From: Mariprofundus ferrinatatus
Lineage (GTDB): Bacteria > Pseudomonadota > Zetaproteobacteria > Mariprofundales > Mariprofundaceae
DNA: 64,000 nt
Direction: 5' to 3'
NCBI RefSeq assembly: GCF_002795825.1
Contig: NZ_CP018800.1
Location: forward strand, 1,054,001 to 1,118,000
The notes under the pieces are model-generated. The model saw nothing but the letters and a program-made list of their open reading frames with translations, was not told where the DNA came from and searched no databases. Positions within the stretch are counted from its first letter, which is position 1. Every line of letters begins with the position of its first letter. Below are positions 8,889 to 18,037 of this stretch, piece by piece. The translations under genes and the position numbers were made by a program.

Positions 8889-9434
8889 ATGATGATCGAG
8901 GTTCTGTTGCTGGCAGTGGCGTTGTCGATGGATGCATTTGCTGTATCGATCGGGCTGGGCTCCAAGCAGGAGAAGGCAAAGCTCACCGGGCTGGCAGTGA
9001 AAGCGGCGATCTGGTTCGGTCTCTTCCAGGGGTTGATGCCGCTGATCGGCTATATGGCCGGGCACGGGGTGCTCGGCTGGGTCGAGGCGTATGCGCCGTG
9101 GATCGCCTTCGGGCTGCTTGCCCTGATCGGCGCCAAGATGATCTACGAGTCGTTCGGTGAAGGGGTTGAGGAGGATATCGTCTCGACCAGCAACCGCGTG
9201 ATGCTGATGCTGGCCATCGCCACCAGTATCGACGCCATGGCGGCGGGTTTTTCACTGACGCTGCTTGAGGTCAATGCATGGCTTGCCTGCCTGATCATTG
9301 CCGTGACCACATCCATCTTCAGCTGGATCGGCGTATTCGTGGGATACCGCAGCGGCACCCGGCTTGAGAGCAGGGCGGAGCTGTTCGGCGGTACTGTCCT
9401 GATCCTGATCGGATTCAAGGTGCTGCTTTTTTAA
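8889..9434 (+). CDS. mntP: Manganese efflux pump MntP
   Basis: 181-residue, six-helix inner-membrane exporter that removes excess Mn2+. The N-terminal motif [12 protein letters not shown] and the mid-protein repeat [13 protein letters not shown] carry the conserved Asp residues of the two pseudosymmetric halves. GGTGGG precedes the ATG at 8889. An upstream in-frame start at 8832 adds no membrane segment and is rejected. No yybP-ykoY Mn riboswitch signature was found in the ~100 bp upstream. Confidence 0.93.
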   Translation: MMIEVLLLAVALSMDAFAVSIGLGSKQEKAKLTGLAVKAAIWFGLFQGLMPLIGYMAGHGVLGWVEAYAPWIAFGLLALIGAKMIYESFGEGVEEDIVSTSNRVMLMLAIATSIDAMAAGFSLTLLEVNAWLACLIIAVTTSIFSWIGVFVGYRSGTRLESRAELFGGTVLILIGFKVLLF

Positions 9435-9532
9435 AACTTCTGCCGCATGGCATGAGCCAGATGGCGATGAAACGGCTGCAAGCCATATCGTATGTTGCTA
9501 TTTATAGAGATCACCCTATGATTCGCTGCGTT

Positions 9533-9560
9533 AAAAGTGGGCCGCGGCCCGCTTTTTTTG
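9533..9560 (+). terminator. Leader hairpin/attenuator just before rimP
   Basis: The palindromic GTGGGCC-GC-GGCCCGC stem followed by seven T is a full intrinsic terminator only ~20 nt upstream of rimP. A GTGGGC/GCCCGC terminator at this position resembles the rimP-leader element described in other proteobacteria, where it is thought to attenuate the operon. It could alternatively end transcription coming from mntP. Confidence 0.7.
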
Positions 9561-9582
9561 TTTTCTGAAGGTGGGTATAGCG

Positions 9583-10062
9583 TTGGAAGAAGTGATTCGT
9601 TCGTTGCTTGAGCCGATTACCGAAGAGCTGGGGCTGGATATTATCAGGGTGAGTCTTGGTAGTGGCGGCAAGAGCCAGCTTCTGCGGGTGATCGTGGACC
9701 GGGCCGGTGGTGTCGACTCCGATATCCTGGCACGGGTCAGCAGGGGGCTCTCCCTGCAGCTTGATGCGGAGGATCTGATTCCGGGTGCATACCGCCTGGA
9801 AGTGACATCTCCGGGGCTCGATTACGCCTTTGAGAACAGTGCCGATTTCAAGCGTTACAGCGGTGAGTGGGTGAAGGTCTCCTTTATCGACGGCAGCACG
9901 CTTGAGGGCAGGAATTTGGGTCCTCTGGAGTCGGGTGATGCGTTCACCCTGCAGCTTGAGGGCAAACGGCCCGGCGACAGCCGGGACGAGGTGATCTCGT
10001 TGATCGAGGTGGCCAGAGTAGTACGGGCGATTAACTGGAAAGAGGTCTCCCGTAAAAAATAG
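9583..10062 (+). CDS. rimP: Ribosome maturation factor RimP
   Basis: Assembly factor that helps the 30S subunit mature. It has an N-terminal alpha/beta domain (LEPITEELGLDIIRVSLG) and a C-terminal SH3-like barrel with the conserved linking motif LEVTSPGLDYA. The start is uncertain: TTG at 9583 has AAGGTGG 8 nt upstream and fits the family N-terminus, while GTG at 9571 would add four residues but has a poor ribosome site. It is the first gene of the rimP-nusA-ylxR-infB-rbfA-nrnA-truB cluster. Confidence 0.93.
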   Translation: MEEVIRSLLEPITEELGLDIIRVSLGSGGKSQLLRVIVDRAGGVDSDILARVSRGLSLQLDAEDLIPGAYRLEVTSPGLDYAFENSADFKRYSGEWVKVSFIDGSTLEGRNLGPLESGDAFTLQLEGKRPGDSRDEVISLIEVARVVRAINWKEVSRKK

Positions 10063-10121
10063 CAGGAACTCCTGACGGGTCAGGAGATTCCAAGTTCAAA
10101 CTGGGTGAGTGAGATGCAGGC

Positions 10122-11600
10122 ATGAATGTAGAAATTTTAGCAGTTGCGGACGCAGTCGCGCGTGAAAAATCAGTAGAACGTGAGCTGGTGCTTGAAGCGA
10201 TGGAACAGGCGCTTAAGACCGCTGCACGCAGAACCTATCCGGGCAAGGACGTTGTGGCGGAGATTGACCGCCTGACAGGCGAGATTCGCCTTTTCCACGT
10301 GCGCACCGTCGTCGAAGAGGAAGCGTTTGAAGAGGAAGAGAATCATCTGACCCTGGCGCAGGGCAAAGAGCTTGATGAAAGTGCCGAGATCGGAGCCGAG
10401 TTCCGTGAATCGCTGCCGCCGATCGAACTGGGCCGTATTGCAGCCCAGACCGCCAAGCAGGTGATTAACCAGAAGATTCGTGAAGCCGAGCGCGATCGTG
10501 TGATTGCCGAGTATGAGCCACGTGTGGGCGAACTGATCACCGGTATCGTCAAACGTGTTGAGCGCGGCAATGTTTATGTTGATCTGGGTCGCGGTGAAGC
10601 GGTGATGTACCGTGAAGATCTGCTGCCACGCGAAACCTTCCGCCAGGGCGACCGTGTTCGTGCCTACCTGCGCGAAGTGCGTAACCAGACCAAGGGGCCG
10701 CTGGTCTTCATCTCCCGTTCCGATGCAGGCATGGTGCTGCGTCTGTTCGAACAGGAGGTTCCTGAGATCGAGGATGGCGTGGTTGCCATTCAGGCGATTG
10801 CCCGTGATCCGGGCTCGCGCAGCAAGATCGCAGTGATCTCCACCGATGCTGCTGTCGACCCTGTCGGCGCCTGTGTCGGCATGCGCGGCGCGCGCGTGCA
10901 GGCTGTGGTCAATGAGCTGCACGGTGAGAAGATCGATATCATTGAGTGGACTGAGGATCCGGCTGTATTCGTGGTGAATGCGCTGGCACCGGCCGAGATC
11001 GAGCGTGTACTGGTGGATGAAACCACCAACACCATCGAAGTGGCTGTAAGCGAGGAGAACCTTGCCATCGCTATCGGCCGTCGCGGCCAGAACGTGCGCC
11101 TGGCATCCGAACTGACCGGCTGGAACATCGAGCTGATGAGTGCGGGCGAAGAGAAGGAGCGTCGTAGTGAGGAGATCACAACGGCCAAGTCCATCTTCCA
11201 GGCAGGACTGGATGTTGATGAAGACTTTGCAGCGGTTCTGGTGGATGAGGGCTTCTTCAACCTTGAGGACCTGGCTTACTGCGCGATCGAAGATATCGCA
11301 GGCATTGCAGGACTGGATGAAGAGATTGCCCAGGAGCTGCAGAAGCGTGCCCGTAACGTGCTGCTCGATCAGGCGCTGCAGGGTGCCGAGAGTGAGAGCG
11401 AGGTCAAAGTGTCGCTGCTTGATCTGCCCGGCATGACACGTGAAATCGCAGAGCAGCTGGCTGCGCGTGACATGGTTACGGTTGAGGCGCTGGCCGATGC
11501 GGCCGGTGACGAGATCGAGGATATTGAGGGGCTCAGCCGTGAAGAGGCGGATGCGCTGATTATCGCGGCACGTGAGGCCTCCGGCTGGTTTGACGAGTAA
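10122..11600 (+). CDS. nusA: Transcription termination/antitermination factor NusA
   Basis: 492-residue RNA polymerase-associated factor acting in pausing, termination and antitermination. Domains in order: N-terminal polymerase-binding domain (1-~125), S1 (about 135-200, GELITGIVKRVERGNVYVDLG), KH1 and KH2 (about 230-345, including VGMRGARVQAVVNEL and IAIGRRGQNVRLASEL), then two C-terminal acidic helix-hairpin-helix repeats (about 365-490), as in E. coli. A small perfect hairpin (10069-10086) lies between rimP and nusA without a U tract. The next gene starts within or just after its end. Confidence 0.97.
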   Translation: MNVEILAVADAVAREKSVERELVLEAMEQALKTAARRTYPGKDVVAEIDRLTGEIRLFHVRTVVEEEAFEEEENHLTLAQGKELDESAEIGAEFRESLPPIELGRIAAQTAKQVINQKIREAERDRVIAEYEPRVGELITGIVKRVERGNVYVDLGRGEAVMYREDLLPRETFRQGDRVRAYLREVRNQTKGPLVFISRSDAGMVLRLFEQEVPEIEDGVVAIQAIARDPGSRSKIAVISTDAAVDPVGACVGMRGARVQAVVNELHGEKIDIIEWTEDPAVFVVNALAPAEIERVLVDETTNTIEVAVSEENLAIAIGRRGQNVRLASELTGWNIELMSAGEEKERRSEEITTAKSIFQAGLDVDEDFAAVLVDEGFFNLEDLAYCAIEDIAGIAGLDEEIAQELQKRARNVLLDQALQGAESESEVKVSLLDLPGMTREIAEQLAARDMVTVEALADAAGDEIEDIEGLSREEADALIIAAREASGWFDE

Positions 11601-12207
11601 GTCGTTGGCGAACGCCGAACGGCGCTGCATTGCCTGCAGAGGCACAGCTGCCAAGCAGGAGATGCTCAGGTTGATTGTCGATGACGAAGGTGTCATCTGG
11701 CCGGACCTGACGCAGAAACTGCCGGGCAGGGGTGTTTACCTCTGCATGCAGGCGGAGTGTCTGGCGGCTTTAAACGACAGGCGACTGCAGCCGCTGAAGG
11801 CCAAGTTCAGGGTGAACTTGCCACAGTGGCCTGAACTTAAGGAGCGCATGCTGTGTATCCTTGAGAAGCAGTTGTCGCAGATGTTTGCGCGTTTGCGCGT
11901 GAAGACTGAGATTGGCAGGGATGCAGTGATGCATCGACTGTGGAATAATGCGCCATTCATGCTGCTGATTGCAGCTGATGCGGGCAGTGCGGTAGTCCGG
12001 CAGATAGAGGACGCCGTAGAGAAGAGAGAGCAGGCAGGGCAGCACACCCTCGTTGTTCAGGTGGAATCCAGGCTTTGGCTTGGAGAGAAGCTCGGACGAG
12101 AGGCTGTGGCAGTGGCAGGCATGGATGTGGCAGGCAGTATGGCATCCAATGCTGGAAAACTGGTGAAGTTCTGCAGCTGGTATGGACAACTAAAGGCGAT
12201 AGGGTAA
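11572..12207 (+). CDS. YlxR (DUF448) RNA-binding protein fused to L7Ae-like domain
   Basis: Residues ~17-90 are the YlxR/RnpM domain, with RRCIACRG near the start and the signature PGRGVYLC. Residues ~105-205 look like the L7Ae/YlxQ-type RNA-binding fold. In many bacteria these are two separate adjacent genes, and the fused form of about 210 residues occurs in some proteobacteria. The start is uncertain: GTG at 11572 overlaps nusA by 29 bp, TTG at 11590 or 11605 is possible, and none has a strong ribosome site. Position between nusA and infB is the classic one. Confidence 0.85.
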   Translation: MRPPAGLTSKSLANAERRCIACRGTAAKQEMLRLIVDDEGVIWPDLTQKLPGRGVYLCMQAECLAALNDRRLQPLKAKFRVNLPQWPELKERMLCILEKQLSQMFARLRVKTEIGRDAVMHRLWNNAPFMLLIAADAGSAVVRQIEDAVEKREQAGQHTLVVQVESRLWLGEKLGREAVAVAGMDVAGSMASNAGKLVKFCSWYGQLKAIG

Positions 12208-12216
12208 GTAGTAAAC

Positions 12217-15168
12217 ATGGCAAAACGTATTCTCGATCTGGCAAAAGAACTCGGCGTAGACGCGTCCGACATTCAGCGTGTTGCCGTGCAGTGCAATATC
12301 GTGGTGAGCGGACCAACCAGTGCACTGGATGCCGATGATCAGGCGAAGATTCGAGCCGCACTGAAAAAGGGCGCCAAGCCTGGCGCTAAACCTGGAGGCG
12401 GCAAAACGCTGACCCTGAACCGTCCGATGATGGCCGGCCAGGCTCGCGGCGGCGCCCAGGTTGAGGGTCGCGGGCGCACCGTTGAAGTCGCCGTACGCCG
12501 TCGCCATACACCCGTCGCCAAGCCGGGCGCACCAGTGAGCAGGCCTGCTACTGCCGCTGCTGCGAATAAACCACTGGCTCCGGCCCAGCGTGCCGCTGCT
12601 GCCGTTGAGCAGAAAAAACAGCAAGAGGTAAGCAGAATTCAGGAGAAGGCGGCCGCAGCAGCACAAGCTGCAGAGGCACCTGCTGTTGAAGCCGCTGCTG
12701 TCGTGACGAAACCTGCTGCCAAGAAACCGGCTTTGACCCCGGCCCAGCGTGCAGCTGCAGCTACCGCAGCGATCAAACAGGCACCGCCTGTAAGCCGTCC
12801 GGCTGCAGCACGCACAGAGAATCGTCCTGCCGGTAATCGTCCTGCTGCCAACCGTCCCGCCGGTGAGCGACCTGCTGCCAACCGTCCGGCGGCCAATCGT
12901 CCTGCCGGTGCCCGCCCGGGAAACCGTCCTGCCGGCGCACGGCCTGAAGCGACGCATAAGGGCCCCCGCACAACCATCCGTCGCGGCCTGACCCCGGCCC
13001 AGATTGCTGCATCGAAGGCGCCGAGTTCATCGGTGAAGCAGATTGAGAAGAAGATTTCAGAGGATCGGGCAAGCCAGCGCAGGGCCGGGCCGCAACAGCG
13101 TCCCGACCGCAGTGGCGGACCAGCCCAGCAGGCAGCAACCCGTCGGGCCCCGTCCGTCGCTGTATCTCCCGATGCAACGGCACCAGCTGCACCTGCAGGT
13201 CCACAGCGTCGCCGTCCCGGCGGGGCAGGTGGTCCGGCTGGAGCAAGGCCTCAGCGCAGACTCTCTCCGGCCGAGAAGGCGGCACGCAGAGCCTATGCCG
13301 AGAAGCGCCATGAGATCCTCACGCCGGAAATGGAAGAGCGCATGTCGCGTCTGGCTCGCGGTGGCAGAAAGCGTGACATCGGCATCTCCAAGGATGATGA
13401 AGCCTTTGTCATTCGTACGGTTGAAGTGACCGATCCGATTCTCGTCTCCGAACTGGCCAGCCGTATGGCGATCAAGAGTTCACAGGTGGTGAAGAAACTG
13501 TTCGAGATGGGTATGCCTACTACCGTGAATGAGGCGATCGATGCTGAAACTGCCGTACTGATCGTTGAAGAGTTCGGCCATACCCCGAAGATTATCAATG
13601 CCGGTGCTGTTGAAGATGTTCTGGTTGAGGATACTACCGAGGATGACCCGGAAGATCTGTGCCCTCGTCCGCCGGTTGTTGTAGTGATGGGTCATGTGGA
13701 TCACGGCAAAACCTCCATCCTCGATGCCCTGCGCAAGGCGCATGTGGCCGATGGCGAAGCCGGTGGCATCACCCAGCATATCGGTGCTTATATGGTGAAA
13801 CTGGAGAGCGGTGAGCGCGTTGTCTTTATCGATACGCCTGGTCATGAGGCCTTTACAGGTCTGCGTGCCCGCGGTGCCAGCATGACCGACGTGGCTGTAC
13901 TTGTTGTGGCTGCCGATGACGGTGTCATGCCGCAGACTGTCGAGGCACTGAACCACGCCCGCGCTGCCGGTGTACCGATGATCGTTGCAGTGAACAAGAT
14001 GGATAAAGAGGGGGCTGATCCTGAGAAGGTGATGCGTCAGCTGGCCGAACATGAGGTGATTCCTGAGGACTGGGGCGGCGATACGATCTTCGTACCGGTA
14101 TCCGCGCATACCGGCCAGGGTCTGGATGACCTGCTTGAGATGCTTGCACTGCAGACCGAGATTCTGGAGCTGAAAGCCAATCCGAAACGTCGCGGTAAGG
14201 GTATCGTGGTTGAATCACGACTGGATCGCGGCCGCGGACCCGTGGCAACCGTGCTGGTTCAGAACGGAACATTCCATCAGGGCGATACCGTTGTTGTAGG
14301 CTCTGCGACCGGCCGCTTGCGTGCGATTGTGGATGAAAACTCCGTGCAGCACAGGACTGCAGGACCCTCCATCCCGTTCGAACTGCTCGGCCTCGATTCG
14401 GTTCCCGAAGCCGGTCAGGAGATCTACGCAGTTGAGAATGAGAAACAGGCTCGTGATATCGTAAGTTATCGTAAGAATATCGAACGCGAGCAGGGTGCCG
14501 AGGCGAAGAAACGTGCAAGCCTGGATGAACTCTTTGCCAACATGCAGAGCGGCATCAAGGAAGTTCCTGTGCTTATCAAGGGTGATGTGACCGGATCGGT
14601 TGAAGCGATGGCCGAATCACTGGCCAAGGCGGGTACCGACGAGGTGAAGGTGAAAGTGGTTCACAAGGCGATCGGTGGTATTACCGAGTCGGATGTGATG
14701 CTGGCATCTGCCGCCAACGCCATCATTATCGGTTTCAATGTCCGCCCAGAAGCGAAAGCTAAGAAGGTGGCTGAAACAGAAGGCGTAGATGTCCGTTTCT
14801 ACAAGGTTATTTACGATGCCATTGACGAGATCAAGGCTGCAATGGCCGGTGTTCTTTCACCGGATAAGGTGGAGAAGGTGATCGGTGAAGCCGAAGTTCG
14901 CGATGTCTTCCAGACACCGAAGGTCGGCGCGGTTGCCGGCTGCTACATGACAGACGGATTTGTCACACGTGGTGCCAAGGTGCGTGTACTGCGCGAAGGC
15001 GTGCTTATCTATGACGGTGAACTGGCAAGCCTGCGTCGATTCAAGGATGACGTGAAAGAGGTGAAGAGTGGTTACGAGTGCGGCATGAGCATCGAGAAGT
15101 TCAATGACGTGAAGGTCGGAGATCGCTTCGAGTTTTATATCATTGAGGAAGTTGCGGCTACTCTGTAA
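12217..15168 (+). CDS. infB: Translation initiation factor IF-2
   Basis: GTPase that brings initiator tRNA to the 30S subunit and promotes subunit joining. At 983 residues it is long for the family because of an Ala/Pro/Arg-rich N-terminal region. It begins with an IF2-N module (residues 1-~50). Residues ~110-400 contain repeated PAQRAAAA-type motifs and a run of RPAxNRPA units. A second IF2-N-like segment precedes the GTPase: G1 GHVDHGKT (about 491), G3 DTPGHEAF, G4 NKMD. Domain II and the C-terminal fMet-tRNA-binding domain follow. Confidence 0.97.
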   Translation: MAKRILDLAKELGVDASDIQRVAVQCNIVVSGPTSALDADDQAKIRAALKKGAKPGAKPGGGKTLTLNRPMMAGQARGGAQVEGRGRTVEVAVRRRHTPVAKPGAPVSRPATAAAANKPLAPAQRAAAAVEQKKQQEVSRIQEKAAAAAQAAEAPAVEAAAVVTKPAAKKPALTPAQRAAAATAAIKQAPPVSRPAAARTENRPAGNRPAANRPAGERPAANRPAANRPAGARPGNRPAGARPEATHKGPRTTIRRGLTPAQIAASKAPSSSVKQIEKKISEDRASQRRAGPQQRPDRSGGPAQQAATRRAPSVAVSPDATAPAAPAGPQRRRPGGAGGPAGARPQRRLSPAEKAARRAYAEKRHEILTPEMEERMSRLARGGRKRDIGISKDDEAFVIRTVEVTDPILVSELASRMAIKSSQVVKKLFEMGMPTTVNEAIDAETAVLIVEEFGHTPKIINAGAVEDVLVEDTTEDDPEDLCPRPPVVVVMGHVDHGKTSILDALRKAHVADGEAGGITQHIGAYMVKLESGERVVFIDTPGHEAFTGLRARGASMTDVAVLVVAADDGVMPQTVEALNHARAAGVPMIVAVNKMDKEGADPEKVMRQLAEHEVIPEDWGGDTIFVPVSAHTGQGLDDLLEMLALQTEILELKANPKRRGKGIVVESRLDRGRGPVATVLVQNGTFHQGDTVVVGSATGRLRAIVDENSVQHRTAGPSIPFELLGLDSVPEAGQEIYAVENEKQARDIVSYRKNIEREQGAEAKKRASLDELFANMQSGIKEVPVLIKGDVTGSVEAMAESLAKAGTDEVKVKVVHKAIGGITESDVMLASAANAIIIGFNVRPEAKAKKVAETEGVDVRFYKVIYDAIDEIKAAMAGVLSPDKVEKVIGEAEVRDVFQTPKVGAVAGCYMTDGFVTRGAKVRVLREGVLIYDGELASLRRFKDDVKEVKSGYECGMSIEKFNDVKVGDRFEFYIIEEVAATL
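12790..12960 (+). repeat. In-frame RPA(G/A)NRPA-coding repeats in infB
   Basis: About eight near-copies of a 12-15 bp unit coding Arg-Pro-Ala-(Gly/Ala)-Asn/Glu form a low-complexity, probably disordered, basic linker in the IF-2 N-terminal region. Such repeats expand and contract easily between strains. Confidence 0.7.
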
Positions 15169-15174
15169 GACAGG

Positions 15175-15522
15175 ATGAGACATCTGGCTCCTGCGCAACA
15201 GCGCCTGCTGACTGATATTCAGCGTCTGCTCTCCACACTTCTGCTTCGCGATGTTGCAGATCCGCGGCTTTTCAATATCTCGATTACGCGAGTTGAATCG
15301 CCCGGGCGTCAGACGGTTGATGTCTGGGTTTACCGGGCTAACGAAGAGGATTCCGGATCGGTGCTGCATGCACTGGAACGGATTACGCCTCACTTTGAAC
15401 ATGAACTCAGGCGAGCACTGCCAAAACGGCGGCTTCCCAGGCTTCGTTTTAAGTGGGATAAAGCGTTCGAGAAGAGCGGTGATGTGCTGATGCTGCTGAA
15501 AAAGCTGGAGTCCGAACAGTGA
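15175..15522 (+). CDS. rbfA: Ribosome-binding factor A
   Basis: 115-residue single KH-like domain protein that binds immature 30S subunits and aids 16S 5'-end processing, especially in the cold. The helix-rich N-terminus followed by RDVADPRLFNISITRVE is family-typical. The ATG starts 6 bp after infB, and the stop overlaps the GTG of nrnA by 4 bp (GTGA). Confidence 0.93.
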   Translation: MRHLAPAQQRLLTDIQRLLSTLLLRDVADPRLFNISITRVESPGRQTVDVWVYRANEEDSGSVLHALERITPHFEHELRRALPKRRLPRLRFKWDKAFEKSGDVLMLLKKLESEQ

Positions 15523-16520
15523 GCTCAACGCTTCAGCCGCAGTTTTGCGATGTGGACTGGGAACCCGTCATTCGAGCCATCGAACAGGCTGATTCGATTA
15601 TCCTTACCACCCACTGCAATCCCGATGGTGACGGTATCGGATCCCAGCTCGCGCTCTACGATACCCTGACAGCCATGGGCAAGCGTGTGCGTATGTTTAA
15701 TCGTGACGGTATTCCGCGCATCTACACCTTTCTCGAACATGCCTGGAATGTGGAACGCGGCCATCTGCAGCCGCAAACCCATAACTGCGACCTGATTATC
15801 AGCCTCGACAGTGGTGCCAAGGGACGACTCGGTCTCTCCGACGACTTTTTTGAAGGCAGCACGCTGATCAATATCGACCACCACGCCAGCAACAAGCTTT
15901 ACGGGGATTACAATCTCGTCGACAGCCGCTACTGCGCGACCGGCGCGATGATTTTCGACCTGATGATCGCGATGGAGATGCCGTTGACAGTGGCCAGCGC
16001 CAGTGCGATCTATACAGCGATTCTGACCGATACAGCCAGTTTCCGTCTTGCTTCAGCCACGGCCAGTGTCTATCGCATGGCTGCGGATCTGGTGGATGCC
16101 GGCGCCAAACCTTGGCCGATCAGCATGGGCATCTACGAGAGTCGTCCGCTGGCAGGGCTCCATATCCTCTCCGCCTGTCTCGAGACGCTGGAGATTCACG
16201 ATGAGGGGCGCTCGGCCTGGTTGTTCATTACCCGAGAGATGTATGAAGACACCGGAGCCGATGTTGAGGACTCTGAGGGGTTGATCGATTACGGTCGCAG
16301 TATCGACGGTGTTGAGGTTGCCGTGCTCATCCGCAGCGATGAGAACGACAGTAATTGCTGGAAGGTAAGCTTCAGGGGTAAAACCTTTGCGGATGTCGGA
16401 AAACTGGCCGGAACGCTTGGCGGCGGCGGCCATCACTATGCTGCAGGGTGCCTGATGCGCGGAAGTTTCGATGAGGTTCGCGATCGCGTTCGCAGCGCCG
16501 TCAGCACGACACTCTCCTAG
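15519..16520 (+). CDS. nrnA: DHH/DHHA1 phosphoesterase, NrnA-like
   Basis: 333-residue cytosolic phosphoesterase of the bifunctional nanoRNase/pAp phosphatase type. The metal-binding DHH domain shows TTHCNPDGDGIGSQLAL (about 29-45), SLDSG and the NIDHHASN motif (about 117-124). The C-terminal DHHA1 domain ends with GGGHHYAAGC. It degrades 2-5-mer RNA and dephosphorylates 3'-phosphoadenosine 5'-phosphate in characterised relatives. Placement between rbfA and truB is common in many bacteria. Its TAG stop is in the same frame as the following truB. Confidence 0.9.
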   Translation: MSSTLQPQFCDVDWEPVIRAIEQADSIILTTHCNPDGDGIGSQLALYDTLTAMGKRVRMFNRDGIPRIYTFLEHAWNVERGHLQPQTHNCDLIISLDSGAKGRLGLSDDFFEGSTLINIDHHASNKLYGDYNLVDSRYCATGAMIFDLMIAMEMPLTVASASAIYTAILTDTASFRLASATASVYRMAADLVDAGAKPWPISMGIYESRPLAGLHILSACLETLEIHDEGRSAWLFITREMYEDTGADVEDSEGLIDYGRSIDGVEVAVLIRSDENDSNCWKVSFRGKTFADVGKLAGTLGGGGHHYAAGCLMRGSFDEVRDRVRSAVSTTLS

Positions 16521-16529
16521 GGCACTACC

Positions 16530-17456
16530 ATTTCCATTTCACCACCTGTTTCAGGCATCGTTCTTCTTGATAAGCCGCTTGGCTGGAGTTCACGCCAGGC
16601 CGTGAATTCGGTTGTGCGCATCTTCACCCGTGCGGGGGAGAAGCGCATCAAGGCCGGCCATGGCGGCACACTCGATCCACTGGCTACCGGGATGTTGCCG
16701 ATCCTGATCGGTGAGGCGACCCGCTATGCTGAGCTGGGGCTCTCTGCTGAAAAGAGCTACAGGGTTACATTCGACCTCAGTTACCAGACCGACACGCTGG
16801 ATCTTGAGGGTGAGGTGACAGCCCGTTTTGAACAGGTCATCGGCCGTGAAACCCTGGAAGATGCCCTGGCCGCTTTCAGGGGTGATCTCGATCAGGTGCC
16901 ACCGGCCTATTCGGCGATACGTATCGACGGCAGGCGTGCGCATGAGATGGCGCGCAAGGGCGAAACGGTAGCAATGAAATCGCGCAGGATTACCATTCTT
17001 GCGTTGAATCTGGTCGCATTTGAATTTCCACTGGTCACCCTGGAGGTGCGCTGCTCCAAGGGCACCTATATCCGTTCCCTGGCACGCGATATCGGTGAAC
17101 GGCTCGGCCTTGGCGGTTGCGTGACAGAACTCAGGCGCCTCTCAACCGGCGGTTGGCCCGAGGCGATGATGGTCAACATCGATGAGTTAAAAACGCGACA
17201 AGATCAGTGCCTGTTGCCTTTGGCGGTGTGGCTGCGCAACCTGACCCCCGTGCAACTGTCGGATGATGAGCCGAAGCGTTTCCTGCAGGGGCAGCGCATT
17301 CAACTGAAAAACTCATCAGCCGGGGAAGCGGAGCTGGAGGTTGCGGTTTTCGAGGCTGCAACCCTGCTGGGAACCGGCCAGTTAAAATCCGGCATGCGGC
17401 ATATGGTGCTGCATCCGGTCCGGATTCTGCCCTCTGCACAGGCGCTATACCTGTAG
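16530..17456 (+). CDS. truB: tRNA pseudouridine-55 synthase with apparent ATT start
   Basis: TruB makes pseudouridine 55 in the tRNA T loop. The conserved motif I (GIVLLDKPLGWSS) and catalytic Asp in GGTLDPLATGMLPI are both present. The PUA-like C-terminus is intact. No ATG, GTG or TTG exists in frame between the nrnA TAG (16518) and motif I, and the first GTG (16602) would delete motif I. ATT at 16530 has AGGG 7 nt upstream and puts the catalytic Asp at residue 49, next to E. coli Asp48. ATT 16536 is the alternative. Function is certain; the start codon is inference. Confidence 0.9.
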   Translation: MSISPPVSGIVLLDKPLGWSSRQAVNSVVRIFTRAGEKRIKAGHGGTLDPLATGMLPILIGEATRYAELGLSAEKSYRVTFDLSYQTDTLDLEGEVTARFEQVIGRETLEDALAAFRGDLDQVPPAYSAIRIDGRRAHEMARKGETVAMKSRRITILALNLVAFEFPLVTLEVRCSKGTYIRSLARDIGERLGLGGCVTELRRLSTGGWPEAMMVNIDELKTRQDQCLLPLAVWLRNLTPVQLSDDEPKRFLQGQRIQLKNSSAGEAELEVAVFEAATLLGTGQLKSGMRHMVLHPVRILPSAQALYL

Positions 17457-17508
17457 GCAGGGTTAAAGAACAGATGATTGATAACGTTTAAACAGAAAGG
17501 AGAAGAGC

Positions 17509-17985
17509 GTGGGACTATTTACATCAGCACCGAAAGCGGGTGACAAGGATATTCCGGAAGGTAATCACATCAAGATCGAGACCGAGAAGGGAGAGATCCT
17601 GATTGAGCTATACCCCGATTCGGCACCGAACCATGTGGCCAACTTCAAGAGCCTGGCCGGAAAGGGTTTTTATGACGGATTATCATTCCATCGTGTGATC
17701 GCCGGATTTATGGCGCAGGGTGGTGACCCTGACGGCAACGGCACAGGCGGACCGGGTTACGCGATTGATGCCGAATTCAACGATCGCAAGCATGTACGGG
17801 GCACTTTGGCGATGGCACGTTCAGCCAATCCCAATTCGGCAGGCAGCCAGTTCTACATCTGTTTTGGTCCGCAGCCGCATCTGGATGGCCAGTACACCAT
17901 CTTCGGACAGGTGATCGAAGGCATGCAGGCTGTGGATGACATTCGCCAGGGTGATGTGATGACCAGGGTCTCCGTACTGCCTTAA
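17509..17985 (+). CDS. Cyclophilin-type peptidyl-prolyl cis-trans isomerase
   Basis: 158-residue cyclophilin with the active-site FHRVIAGFMAQGGDP, the AMARSANPNSAGSQFYI core and a conserved HLDGQYTIFG. There is no signal peptide, so it acts in the cytoplasm (PpiB-like). The GTG start at 17509 has AAAGGAG upstream. It is followed by a terminator shared with the convergent cmoB. Confidence 0.93.
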   Translation: MGLFTSAPKAGDKDIPEGNHIKIETEKGEILIELYPDSAPNHVANFKSLAGKGFYDGLSFHRVIAGFMAQGGDPDGNGTGGPGYAIDAEFNDRKHVRGTLAMARSANPNSAGSQFYICFGPQPHLDGQYTIFGQVIEGMQAVDDIRQGDVMTRVSVLP

Positions 17986-18004
17986 CAGGCGCCGTTCACG
18001 AATG

Positions 18005-18034
18005 AAAAGGGCGGGTGAATACCTGCCCTTTTTC
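18005..18034. terminator. Bidirectional terminator between ppi and cmoB
   Basis: Stem AAAGGGCGGGT / ACCTGCCCTTT with one G-T wobble, a GAAT loop and T-rich ends on both strands. Confidence 0.85.
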
Positions 18035-18037
18035 GTG

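Noticed and set aside
10170-11696. 508-codon open frame on the minus strand opposite nusA
   Set aside because: It is an antisense shadow of a high-GC gene. The plus-strand NusA domains are complete, and the shadow has no recognisable motifs.
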